Of a stretch of 64,000 nucleotides of DNA, positions 17,551-26,244 are shown one piece after another. Source of the stretch: Paenibacillus donghaensis (GTDB lineage: Bacteria; Bacillota; Bacilli; Paenibacillales; Paenibacillaceae); NCBI RefSeq assembly GCF_002192415.1, contig NZ_CP021780.1, positions 1,550,001 through 1,614,000 of the forward strand, written 5' to 3'. Under the pieces are notes generated by a model that had not been told where the DNA came from, made no database searches, and saw nothing but the letters and a program-made list of their open reading frames with translations. The stretch's first letter is position 1, and each line of letters starts with the position of its first letter. The position numbers were made by a program, and so were the translations under genes.

Positions 17551-18266
17551 TTGCCTGCTCCTTCATCCAGCAGAACGACAACGTTGGGGTGGCTTTGCAG
17601 CAGGGAGGCCGGACATTGGGTCGTAATCGGGCCTTCCAGCGCATTTTTTACTGCCTCGGCCTTCTCCTCGCCGCGTACCAGCAGTACAATCTGCCGCGCC
17701 TTCAGGATTCCGCCGATTCCCATCGTGACTGCCTGGCGGGGCACATCCTCCAGCTTGTGGAAGAAGCGTGCATTGGCTTCCCGTGTCTCTTCCAGCAGAT
17801 CGACAACATGGGTGCCGCTGCTCAGGCTGGCATCCGGCTCATTGAACCCGATATGGCCATTGCTTCCGATGCCGAGAATTTGCAGGTCCACGGGACCATA
17901 ATCCTCCAGCATTTTGTCATAGGTGAGGCATTCAGCCTTCAGGTCGGCGGCATTGCCGTCAGGGACATGCGTCCGGGCAGGATCAATGTCGATATGATTG
18001 AACAGATGCTCATTCATGAAGCTGCGGTAGCTCTGCGGATGGTTCACGGGCAACCCTACATATTCATCGAGATTGTAGGAGGAAGCTTTGGAGAAGCTGA
18101 CCAGTTCTTTACGGTGCATTTCAACCAGCCTGGCATAGACGCCGACCGGAGAGCTGCCGGTAGCGAGACCAAGTACGGCCTTGGGGTTGCTCTGCAGCAG
18201 GCTGATGATAAGATTCGCGCCGGTCTCCACAAAATCCTCATCATTGCGGAACTTTAAAATATTCAT
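17538..18266 (-). CDS. nagB: Glucosamine-6-phosphate deaminase
   Basis: 242 aa, the usual length. Motifs are GLATGSSP near residue 36, NLDEYVGL near 66 and GIGSNGHIGFNEPD near 125. It converts glucosamine-6-P to fructose-6-P and ammonia. Its ATG overlaps the regulator's TAA by one base (TAATG), with GAGGAGG inside the end of the regulator gene, so it is tightly coupled to both neighbours. Confidence 0.93.
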   Translation of the reverse strand: MNILKFRNDEDFVETGANLIISLLQSNPKAVLGLATGSSPVGVYARLVEMHRKELVSFSKASSYNLDEYVGLPVNHPQSYRSFMNEHLFNHIDIDPARTHVPDGNAADLKAECLTYDKMLEDYGPVDLQILGIGSNGHIGFNEPDASLSSGTHVVDLLEETREANARFFHKLEDVPRQAVTMGIGGILKARQIVLLVRGEEKAEAVKNALEGPITTQCPASLLQSHPNVVVLLDEGAGKWLK

Positions 18267-19141
18267 TAGGATAAACCTCCTCGTTTGTTACGGTAGTATT
18301 GGACATTGAGGTAAGATTGCTCCAGCTTGGGAATGAAATCGCCAAACCGCGTGCTGACCATCCCCGTGAACAGGATATCAATAATATGCAGTTGCGCTAT
18401 GCGCGAAGCCATATCTCCGCGCCGCATCCCTTGCTCCAGGGATGAGGAGAACAGCGGGATATCGGCCAGGGTAGCCAATGTGCTGCTGCCATAAGACGTT
18501 AGAGCGATCGTGCTGGCGCCGCCGGCACCGGCACAGGTTAAGGCATCAATGGTTTCCGGAGTCTCTCCGGAATAGGATACCGCGAATGCGACATCGCCTT
18601 CGGAGAGCGAAGAAGCGGAAGTGATCTGCATATGGGAATCGGCAAAGGCGGTGCAGTTCACACCGATGCGGATCAGCTTCTGGTAGAAATCCTGGGCGAC
18701 GATAGAGGAGGTCGCCATCCCGTACAGATCGACCCGCCGCGCCCGGCATAATAGATCTACAGCGGACTGCAGCCGCTCAATATCCAGCAGTGAGGTTGTA
18801 TCCCGGATGGAGGCCAAATGGTTAGCCTGCATGGCTTCCACAATAACCGTGAGCGGATTGCCCGCTACAATATCCTGGTAAGAGGAGCTGCCATCCTGAG
18901 GTGCATCGCTGTGGGCGATTTCGGTCGCCAGCTTCATCTTGAAATCTGGGAAGCCCTTGAAATGTAATGCCTTGCAAAAACGCGTTATCGTTGCAGGGCT
19001 GAGGCCGCATTGCTCCGCCAGCTCTGTGATGCCCATATGCACAACCTCACCGGGCGAGGCGAGAATTCGCTCGGCCAGCTTGCGTTCCATTTGGGACAGC
19101 TTGGACTTCCCGTGCTCCAGGGCATGCAGGATTGGAGACAT
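18266..19141 (-). CDS. MurR/RpiR-family regulator of the nag operon
   Basis: 291 aa from ATG 19141; the longer frame to 19234 is unlikely because GAGGTGGT sits directly upstream of 19141. An N-terminal RpiR helix-turn-helix (about residues 20-75) is followed by a SIS phosphosugar-binding domain (about 120-260). The family usually represses amino-sugar genes until a sugar phosphate binds. It heads the nag operon, with palindromic operator candidates just upstream. The effector is probably GlcNAc-6-P or GlcN-6-P, by context only. Confidence 0.88.
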   Translation of the reverse strand: MSPILHALEHGKSKLSQMERKLAERILASPGEVVHMGITELAEQCGLSPATITRFCKALHFKGFPDFKMKLATEIAHSDAPQDGSSSYQDIVAGNPLTVIVEAMQANHLASIRDTTSLLDIERLQSAVDLLCRARRVDLYGMATSSIVAQDFYQKLIRIGVNCTAFADSHMQITSASSLSEGDVAFAVSYSGETPETIDALTCAGAGGASTIALTSYGSSTLATLADIPLFSSSLEQGMRRGDMASRIAQLHIIDILFTGMVSTRFGDFIPKLEQSYLNVQYYRNKRGGLS

Positions 19142-19169
19142 AACACCACCTCGTTTTCTTTGGCGAATA

Positions 19170-19216
19170 TTGAAATTATTTTTAGTATTATTAACATAAA
19201 CGAGAAAATTATTTTC
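19170..19216 (-). promoter_or_regulatory. Two palindromic operator candidates for the RpiR regulator
   Basis: GAAAATTATTTTC (19204-19216) is a perfect 6-1-6 palindrome. TGAAATTATTTTTA (about 19170-19184) is a degenerate second copy. They sit 20-70 bases above the regulator's ribosome site. Confidence 0.5.
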
Positions 19217-19282
19217 ATTATTAGAATAAAGCAAAATCTTACGGGATGCAAGAGTGATTTTTCAAAAGTGTTCAGCCCTTTA

Positions 19283-19330
19283 GAAAAAACAAACGACCGC
19301 TCTCCAGTGGAATACTGGCAAACGGTCGCT
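19283..19330 (-). terminator. Terminator of the GDP-fucose gene cluster
   Basis: On the minus strand a CGACCGTTTGCCAGT..ACTGG..CGGTCGTT hairpin is followed by a T-rich run, 25 bases after the last gene of the cluster. Confidence 0.75.
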
Positions 19331-19354
19331 GTGTGAGGATGTCATTATTCATGT

Positions 19355-20314
19355 TTAATACAGCAGCTTGATGTTTTTCTCCGGCCAATCTTTCATCCGC
19401 AGAACCGTATTCGACAAGCTGGAATACCCGTTGCCAATAAAATAATCGCATTGAACGGCAAGGTAAGTGTCTTTAATAATGTCTGAGGTGTCTTTTATGA
19501 GTTCAATTCCTTTATGCCGCTGGTTTGGAAAATTAGACCGGTTCGGATGGACTTTTCCTTTTAAGAACGTCTTTCGGCTATCACTTACAATTAACGTCTC
19601 GTATTTATCATAAATTTTTTGGAATTCGCGTACGAACTTATAATGATCTGTAATGAGAAACAGATGGCGGCATTCGAAATTGTTCATGAAACTCCATATA
19701 TTAGGATGATAAAATTCGTTGAGATTATAGATTTGTCCGATTTCACTGACGAGTGCGTTGGCCCGGATATGAACGCCTAAGATCGGTTTTTCATCACGGA
19801 ACTGTGGATTCACATAGATAAACTGTTTGGCTTCGTCAATAATACGAGGCTGGATTTTAATATATTTGTCGAACAGATACCGGTACAATTGGTGTGCTGT
19901 TTTGCCGTATAAAGGGTGCCGCTCGGGTATCAATGGTACAATAGAGCTGACATGGTAATACACATCACTCACCAGCACGTTGGCATCAGTGGCTACCATG
20001 TCCTGTAAATCTCGGAGCTCCCATTTCAGTTTGTCGGGGTCCTCCATCAAAACATTATGACTGTTCCAGGTGGACGGATAATACGAATAATCGGATCGCG
20101 TGAGTTCATGGGGCGCATGTTCGGAGATCGGCTCGAAAAACAACTCGAACGAATTTTCCGTCAATGACTCGGAATACAGACTATCCATCCCCCAGTACAC
20201 CACCGGAGTCCGGCTGGTAATCTCTGCCATCAGCAACTGGCCTACGATATGATCCACGTCTGCCCAAATGCTGTACCCCCAAGGTTTAATTAGGAGAAAT
20301 CGGTCACTGCTCAT
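19355..20314 (-). CDS. Fucosyltransferase-like protein 1 (GT23/NodZ-O-FucT type)
   Basis: 319 aa, no membrane span. It belongs with the next two upstream genes: a shared N-terminus (LLIKPWGYSIWADVDH), a VVYWGMDSLY segment, the HIRA basic motif where GT23/NodZ enzymes have HxRRTDK, a LITD segment, and a C-terminal DTYLAVQCDYFIGNGYSS block that resembles the donor-site region of alpha-1,6- and O-fucosyltransferases. The basic motif is degenerate (HIRANAL), so its activity is less certain than that of paralogue 2. It sits at the end of the GDP-fucose cluster, so GDP-fucose is the likely donor. The acceptor is unknown. GGAGGTGATTA is the ribosome site. Confidence 0.7.
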   Translation of the reverse strand: MSSDRFLLIKPWGYSIWADVDHIVGQLLMAEITSRTPVVYWGMDSLYSESLTENSFELFFEPISEHAPHELTRSDYSYYPSTWNSHNVLMEDPDKLKWELRDLQDMVATDANVLVSDVYYHVSSIVPLIPERHPLYGKTAHQLYRYLFDKYIKIQPRIIDEAKQFIYVNPQFRDEKPILGVHIRANALVSEIGQIYNLNEFYHPNIWSFMNNFECRHLFLITDHYKFVREFQKIYDKYETLIVSDSRKTFLKGKVHPNRSNFPNQRHKGIELIKDTSDIIKDTYLAVQCDYFIGNGYSSLSNTVLRMKDWPEKNIKLLY

Positions 20315-20319
20315 GTTGG

Positions 20320-21363
20320 TTAATCACCTCCGTACAGACTTGGGTATTGAGCCCGGTGTTGCTTGGCCCGATGTTTTTTGGTGGCCCATTCGGCTTTTGC
20401 CCTTTTGCGGGTGTTTCTCTTATCCTGCTTCAATGTTCTGTAGAAAAGCTTAATGTGGCTGTCCGGCCAATCCTTCAGGCGGTTGACGAAAAAAGAGACG
20501 TTGGAATACCCGTTGCCGATAAAATAGTCGCATTTGGCGGCAAGGTACGTATCTTTGATGATTTCGATGCCTTTTCTTCTTTTTACGACAAAGTTCTGCA
20601 GATGGGGAGCCTGGTCAACCGAGTTGCGGGGAGCTCTCACGCAATCGGTGTATACGACCATGGGACCGTAGCGTTTGTTGAAGTCATCAATAGAATCATC
20701 ACAATCCGTTATCAGGAATATCCGGCCGATGCCTTCCTTCAATACTTTACGGATTTCCCCATCGTACTGCTTGTTAAGCTGTGCAAGATTCTCCACCTCG
20801 CGTATTTTGTCGCTGGCCCGGATATGGACGCCAAGGAGAGGCCGGTGGTCCTTCAGATGCGCATTGTGAAATTCATTGATTTCCGCTTCAATATCCGGTT
20901 TTAAGCGTAAATATTTACGGATCAACTGACGGTAGATCTGTATTGCGCTCATTCCGTACGCCCAGTGATCCTTCGGAATATAAGCGAGCAGCGGCCTTGA
21001 GTAGAAATGGACGTCACTGACGGCCACATCCGCCTTGCTGGCCATGAGTTCCCCAATACCGCGGTGAAGCCGCGCCGTCTTATCCAGATCCTCGACCAAG
21101 GCGTTGCTTGCATTCCAGATCAGAGGAAAAAAAGTGTGTTCCGGCCGGATTACATCATTTATGGTGTGTGAGGAGACAGGTTCATAGTATAATTCAAAGG
21201 CATTTGTATCAATATATTCACTATATAAGCTGTGCGGCCCCCAGTACACCACAGGTATCCGTTTCGTCAGCTCAGCTACAAGCAGTTGCCCGGTCAGGTG
21301 GTCCATATCCGACCAAAATCCCCACCCCCACGTCTTAATAAGCAAGAATTTTTGCTCGTGCAT
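20320..21363 (-). CDS. Fucosyltransferase-like protein 2 (GT23/NodZ-O-FucT type)
   Basis: 347 aa from ATG 21363, which has GAGGTG ten bases upstream. Of the three paralogues it keeps the best donor motif (HIRASDK near residue 187), the LITDCDDS segment and DTYLAAKCDYFIGNGYSN. The C-terminus is a Lys/Arg-rich tail of about 30 residues (KRNTRKRAKAEW), absent from paralogue 1. It starts immediately downstream of paralogue 3 and upstream of paralogue 1 in the GDP-fucose cluster. Cytosolic, probably membrane-peripheral through the basic tail (inference). Confidence 0.75.
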   Translation of the reverse strand: MHEQKFLLIKTWGWGFWSDMDHLTGQLLVAELTKRIPVVYWGPHSLYSEYIDTNAFELYYEPVSSHTINDVIRPEHTFFPLIWNASNALVEDLDKTARLHRGIGELMASKADVAVSDVHFYSRPLLAYIPKDHWAYGMSAIQIYRQLIRKYLRLKPDIEAEINEFHNAHLKDHRPLLGVHIRASDKIREVENLAQLNKQYDGEIRKVLKEGIGRIFLITDCDDSIDDFNKRYGPMVVYTDCVRAPRNSVDQAPHLQNFVVKRRKGIEIIKDTYLAAKCDYFIGNGYSNVSFFVNRLKDWPDSHIKLFYRTLKQDKRNTRKRAKAEWATKKHRAKQHRAQYPSLYGGD

Positions 21364-21400
21364 TCGTATGGAGCACCTCAATTCTTTGGTTTTTAATGAA

Positions 21401-22576
21401 TTAACGCTCCTTCAATTGCTTCCAAGCGCGGGACGCACTATAAGCGAGCTGCCTGAATTTGCCTACGTACTTATTGTCAGGATACACGATGGAGTCCACC
21501 TGCGAATAATGGACTGTTTTCGAATTTTCCGGTACCCAGTACATCAATTTGTAATTGGTATTGGCCCAATCCTTAAGATACGTGACCGCTTGAGACATTT
21601 TTGAATAGCCATTACCGATGAAGAAGTTGCAGTTCGCGGCAATATAGGCGTCCAGAATGGCGTCTATTCCGTTTTGACGACGGTGCATATGCGTTTCGAG
21701 ATAAGGAGCCTCGACGTCATTAGCCGAATGCCGCAGCGCATCTGTATGCACAAGCATCGATCCATACAACTGCTGGTATTCTTCCAGAATTTCCGTGCAG
21801 TCTGTGAGCAGGAAAATCTTTTTGATGTTGAATTTCCCAAGCATATACTGGATTTCCTTATGATAGACCTTGTTGGTCGACTCAAGTTTGTTCACTTCAT
21901 GAATCCGGTAAATTTGATGAATCTTAAGTGTATCATTGGTGTTCTGCTCAGGCTTTCTTTTCAGCTTATACATCTTGGAATGATAGCGTTCGTTTAAATT
22001 GTGCTCAAATTCGTTAATGGTAAAGTTTTCGCGGACATGAACAGCCAGCACAGGTCCTTCATGCATAGAATTGGAATAAAAAAACTTATTGATCCTGTTT
22101 GTCAGGTCTGGCTTTAGTTTCAAATATTTATGCATCAAAGAACGGTACATCTGCACTGAATTCATCCCGTATAAAGGGTGATCCTCTCTAACAAGAGAGG
22201 GGATGGACAGTTTGTTCGGATACGTGTCGCATACCACGACATCAGCATCGCTCTCCAGCATTTCCCCGATGCTCCGTTCGGTCAGCGTGACCTGCCCGGG
22301 ATCAGGCAGCAGCAGGTTGTCATGCTGCCATGCGGAGGGGAAAAAGCTGTATTCTGGTTTCATTAAGTCTTCGATTACGTAGTTAGATATCGGCTCAAAA
22401 TACATGTCAAAAGCGTTATTATAAACCTTTCCGTTATAAAAGCTGCTGCTGCCCCAATGCACTACCGGAATTCTTCCAGTCAAATCTGCGAAAAGGAGCT
22501 GTTCGAGCAGTTGGCGTACATCCATCCAAATACTGTGGCTGTAACCTCTGATGAGCATAAATCGTACCCGTTCCAT
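21401..22576 (-). CDS. Fucosyltransferase-like protein 3, with an insertion at the donor motif
   Basis: 391 aa. The framework is the same as in paralogues 1 and 2 (LIRGYSHSIWMDVRQ, VVHWGSSSFY, LLTDC, NCNFFIGNGYSKMS), but about 40 extra residues, rich in Asn, Lys and His, separate the HVRE motif from the segment matching IREVENL of paralogue 2. This puts a loop in the presumed nucleotide-binding site. It is the first transferase gene after manC. The ribosome site GGAGGTGATTAGG resembles that of paralogue 1. Confidence 0.72.
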   Translation of the reverse strand: MERVRFMLIRGYSHSIWMDVRQLLEQLLFADLTGRIPVVHWGSSSFYNGKVYNNAFDMYFEPISNYVIEDLMKPEYSFFPSAWQHDNLLLPDPGQVTLTERSIGEMLESDADVVVCDTYPNKLSIPSLVREDHPLYGMNSVQMYRSLMHKYLKLKPDLTNRINKFFYSNSMHEGPVLAVHVRENFTINEFEHNLNERYHSKMYKLKRKPEQNTNDTLKIHQIYRIHEVNKLESTNKVYHKEIQYMLGKFNIKKIFLLTDCTEILEEYQQLYGSMLVHTDALRHSANDVEAPYLETHMHRRQNGIDAILDAYIAANCNFFIGNGYSKMSQAVTYLKDWANTNYKLMYWVPENSKTVHYSQVDSIVYPDNKYVGKFRQLAYSASRAWKQLKER

Positions 22577-22627
22577 TTTTCCTAATCACCTCCGTATTTC
22601 CTTTACGTCAAGGGGATAAGCGCAATT

Positions 22628-23704
22628 TCAGGTCCGTTCCCCGTATCCGATGCGTTTCAACAACTGGACGAACGCTTTGACATCCTGGGCCCGCTCCTTG
22701 GGACAAACCAGCAGAACATCCTCTGTTTTGATAATTATCATATTCGAGACCCCGATGGAAGTTACAAGTATATCGCTGCTGTATATTACAGAATCATGAG
22801 TGTCCATTCCGATGTGGCTGCCGCTGACGGCATTACCACTGCTGTCCTGGCCGATCATTGTAGCCAGCGAGTCCAAACTGCCGATATCATCCCAATCGAA
22901 GTAGCCCTTAATAGCCGTAAGGCTGCTGCTTTGTTCCAGCACACCGTTATCGAACGATATATCGGGTAACTGGCTGTAAGCCTCCTCTATAGACGAATCG
23001 TAGGAAGGGGAGTCCGACTGGTCCAAAACTGCTGACAGGATATTGAAGTGTTCCGGCATATGCTGCTGAATTCCGGTCCTGAAGGTCTGCAGATTGCCTG
23101 CGACCATGCCGCTGTTCCACAGGTAAGCCCCGGATTCTACGTAGGTGCGGGCAGTGGCCATATCGGGTTTTTCCTTGAACTGCAGTACACGGGAGATATG
23201 ATTGGAAACGGATGGTTTGCTCGGATCAATCTTAATATAACCATAGCCGGTGGCCGGGTAGGTCGGATTCACACCAATGATGGTCAGAGCGGAGCTGTTT
23301 ATACTCTCCCTATACGCTTGGTGGATCGCATTAAGGTACTCATATTTGTTGTTGACAAAGCTGTCAGCCGGAATGAAACAGACCGAGCCGGTCTGAAATC
23401 GACGTTCCAGCCATAAGGCCGCATAGGAGATACAAGCCCCGGTATTTTTACGGAGTGGCTCAAGTATAATATTTTGCACAGGAATGATTGTCTTAAGCAC
23501 TTCACGGGTGAGCTCTGCATAATTTTTGTTAGTTATGACAAAACATTTGTCCGGCGGAATCAGTTCGGTAATGCGCGCAAGGGTCTGCTCCAGCATGCTG
23601 CTCATTCCTTCCACGCTGATAAACTGTTTTGGCTTGTGTTCCCTGGAGAGGGGCCACAGCCGCGTTCCAGCACCACCGGCCATGATAACCGCATATTTAT
23701 CCAT
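22628..23704 (-). CDS. manC: Mannose-1-phosphate guanylyltransferase
   Basis: 358 aa. The N-terminal nucleotidyltransferase signature AGGAGTRLWPLSR and the KPKQF motif are intact. It makes GDP-mannose from mannose-1-P and GTP, the substrate for Gmd. It lacks the C-terminal isomerase domain of bifunctional ManC/AlgA, so mannose-6-P isomerase must be encoded elsewhere. It sits between fcl and the three transferase genes on the same strand. Confidence 0.9.
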   Translation of the reverse strand: MDKYAVIMAGGAGTRLWPLSREHKPKQFISVEGMSSMLEQTLARITELIPPDKCFVITNKNYAELTREVLKTIIPVQNIILEPLRKNTGACISYAALWLERRFQTGSVCFIPADSFVNNKYEYLNAIHQAYRESINSSALTIIGVNPTYPATGYGYIKIDPSKPSVSNHISRVLQFKEKPDMATARTYVESGAYLWNSGMVAGNLQTFRTGIQQHMPEHFNILSAVLDQSDSPSYDSSIEEAYSQLPDISFDNGVLEQSSSLTAIKGYFDWDDIGSLDSLATMIGQDSSGNAVSGSHIGMDTHDSVIYSSDILVTSIGVSNMIIIKTEDVLLVCPKERAQDVKAFVQLLKRIGYGERT

Positions 23705-23758
23705 TTTTTCACCTCCCCGATATTGAGCTGCAGAATGCGAAGCCTGTCGTTTATGAAG

Positions 23759-24688
23759 TTACTTAACGTGGTTCAGATAGTAGCGGTAGGTTTTATCAAG
23801 TCCTACTTCCAAGCGGGTTTTCGCCGTCCAACCGAGCTTCTCCATTTTAGATACGTCCAGCAGTTTGCGTGGCGTTCCATCCGGCTTAGTGGCATCAAAC
23901 AGCAGCTCGCCGTTGAAACCGACAACAGACTTCACCATTTCCGCCAGTTCGCGAATGGACAGATCCTCTCCTGTACCGATATTAAGGTACTCCGTTCCGT
24001 CATAATGCTCCATCAGGAACACACAGGCGTCCGCCATGTCGTCGATATACAGAAACTCCCGCCGCGGATTTCCCGTACCCCACAACTCCGCGCTGTGCTG
24101 ATCTGCTGACTTGGCGGCATCAATTTTGGCGATCATGGCTGGAATGACGTGGGAGTTGTTGACATCGAATTGGTCGTTCGGCCCATATAGGTTGGTGGGC
24201 ATAACGCTGATATAATTGGTTCCATACTGGCGATTATAGTACTGGCACATTTTGAGTCCTGATATTTTAGCCAGTGCGTAGGCTTCATTCGTCTCTTCGA
24301 GCGGACCCGTAAGGAGGTACTCCTCCTTAATAGGCTGAGGACAGAGCTTGGGATAGATGCAGGAACTGCCCAGGAAAATAAGCTTTTTAACACGTTTCTT
24401 AAATGAACTGCGTATAATGTTGCACTGGATAAGTTCATTTTCCATAATATAATCTGCGGGAAAGGTGCTGTTCGCCCCAATCCCGCCGACTTTGGCAGCC
24501 GCCAAAAACACATAGTCAATGTCCGTCGTTTCAAAGAAATGTTCCACTGCCGCCTGGTTTGTCAGATCAAGCTCCTGCCGTGTTTTACCGATGATATGCG
24601 TGTATCCTTTATCCTGCAGGTTTCTGATCAGAGCGGAGCCGACAAGGCCTTGATGTCCAGCTATATAAATCCGACTGTTCTTCTCCAA
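23759..24688 (-). CDS. fcl: GDP-L-fucose synthase
   Basis: 309 aa from TTG 24688, nine bases after AAGGAG; a TTG one codon upstream is the alternative. It is an extended short-chain dehydrogenase with the Rossmann motif GHQGLVGSA, the LGSSCIYP catalytic Ser segment and YALAK for the Tyr-Lys pair. It epimerises and reduces the 4-keto-6-deoxy product of Gmd to GDP-L-fucose with NADPH. Directly downstream of gmd. Confidence 0.92.
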   Translation of the reverse strand: MEKNSRIYIAGHQGLVGSALIRNLQDKGYTHIIGKTRQELDLTNQAAVEHFFETTDIDYVFLAAAKVGGIGANSTFPADYIMENELIQCNIIRSSFKKRVKKLIFLGSSCIYPKLCPQPIKEEYLLTGPLEETNEAYALAKISGLKMCQYYNRQYGTNYISVMPTNLYGPNDQFDVNNSHVIPAMIAKIDAAKSADQHSAELWGTGNPRREFLYIDDMADACVFLMEHYDGTEYLNIGTGEDLSIRELAEMVKSVVGFNGELLFDATKPDGTPRKLLDVSKMEKLGWTAKTRLEVGLDKTYRYYLNHVK

Positions 24689-24766
24689 CAAAGGTGACTC
24701 CTTTCTCAGTTGAGGTGTAGGTTGCAAATAGATGAAGTGAAGCTAATCCTGCAGACAGGGTATCCA

Positions 24767-25789
24767 TCAGACACCCTGATCGCTCTTGACCATCATTTCA
24801 ACAAGTTCCTTGAAAGATACTTTTTTCTCCCAGCCCAACCTCGTTCGCGCTTTGGCCGGATCGCCAAGCAACAGATCGACTTCGCTGGGCCGCAAATATT
24901 GTTCGCTGACCGTGATCAGTACGCGTCCCGTACTGGCATCAATCCCTTTTTCGTCCTTGCCTTCCCCTGTCCAGGCAAGCGTAATTCCGGCATGGCGGAA
25001 GGCAAGCTCACAGAACTCTCTTACGGTATGAGTTTCGCCTGTAGCTATAACATAGTCTTCCGGCTGCTCCTGCTGCAGCATCAGCCACATCGCTTCCACA
25101 TAGTCGCCGGCAAAGCCCCAATCCCGCTTGGCATCCAGATTGCCGAGCACAAGACGCTCCTGCTTGCCATTCAAGAGGTTAGCGAGGCCGATTGTAATTT
25201 TGCGAGTTACGAAATTCTTGCCCCGGCGCGGCGATTCATGGTTGAACAGGATCCCGTTGCAAGCATACAGATTGTAAGCTTCGCGATAGTTAACGGTTAT
25301 CCAGTAAGCGTACAGTTTGGCGACGGCATAAGGGCTGCGGGGATAGAACGATGTTTGCTCACTTTGCGGAACTTGCTGAACAAGGCCATACAATTCGCTG
25401 GAGGAGGCCTGGTAGAACCGGATGCCGGGGTTTACTTCCCGAATGCTTTCCAGGAGGCGCATCGTACCAAGTGCGTCTACATCCGCCGTGAATTCCGGAA
25501 TATCGAAGGACACTCTGACGTGGCTTTGCGCACCCAGATTGTAGACTTCAGAAGGCTCAATCTTGTGGAGTAGCCTGCTTAAGCCTCCCGGATCTGCAAG
25601 ATCACCATAGTGCAGGACGAAATCCGGCCGGTCCCCGGAGTGACCTTCCAGGAGATGATCAATTCTTTCTGTGTTTATTGAGCTGCTTCTGCGGACCATC
25701 CCGTGAACTTCGTAACCTTTGCTTAGCAAAAGTTCGGCCAGATAAGAGCCGTCTTGACCTGTCACACCAGTAATAAAAGCTTTTTTCAA
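24767..25789 (-). CDS. gmd: GDP-mannose 4,6-dehydratase
   Basis: 340 aa if started at TTG 25789 (AAGGAG eleven bases upstream); the frame is open further upstream, but those residues do not resemble the family. It has [15 protein letters not shown] at the N-terminus, the SSSELYG catalytic segment and the YAVAK Tyr-Lys pair. It converts GDP-mannose to GDP-4-keto-6-deoxymannose, the first committed step to GDP-fucose. It is first in the minus-strand cluster gmd-fcl-manC-three transferases. The 25.8-26.2 kb gap upstream holds no gene; the operon promoter must lie there, but I see no clear boxes. Confidence 0.92.
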   Translation of the reverse strand: MKKAFITGVTGQDGSYLAELLLSKGYEVHGMVRRSSSINTERIDHLLEGHSGDRPDFVLHYGDLADPGGLSRLLHKIEPSEVYNLGAQSHVRVSFDIPEFTADVDALGTMRLLESIREVNPGIRFYQASSSELYGLVQQVPQSEQTSFYPRSPYAVAKLYAYWITVNYREAYNLYACNGILFNHESPRRGKNFVTRKITIGLANLLNGKQERLVLGNLDAKRDWGFAGDYVEAMWLMLQQEQPEDYVIATGETHTVREFCELAFRHAGITLAWTGEGKDEKGIDASTGRVLITVSEQYLRPSEVDLLLGDPAKARTRLGWEKKVSFKELVEMMVKSDQGV

Positions 25790-26186
25790 GTGGGTTTCAT
25801 CTCCTTTTTTTTGGTATAGTCTATGTATATGAACAAGAATAGAGATGGTTTGGACAATTGTACGTTGGTTATATATTTGAGTAAGATATACCTCATCCAA
25901 GCCAGACAAAGACTGAAACCAGTGCAAATGACAGAGCTCTTGTTGGCTAATGGGAAACTAGTAGAGTAAGGGAGGACGGCGATGCCGTTTCTACTTGAAG
26001 TATCAGAAAGTATAAAATCATGGGTTGAGGGAGTCCCTTCAAAAAGGATATGAAAATTAATCATTCTATTAAGGGCTACATAAGAGGAACACAAGAAAGG
26101 GAATTCCCTCTAATTCCGATGACACCCGCCGAAACGGAGGATAGTTAGCTTTTTACACGTAGAAGCAAGGCGAGAACACACAAAGG

Positions 26187-26216
26187 ACCTGAGGCAGAGC
26201 CTCAGGTTTTTCTTAT
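26187..26216 (+). terminator. Hairpin with T-run ahead of the IS91-type transposase
   Basis: CCTGAGG/CCTCAGG is followed by TTTTT. It may shield the transposase from outside transcription or be part of the element's end. Confidence 0.6.
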
Positions 26217-26244
26217 TGTATAGGAAATTATAGAGTGTAAAAAA

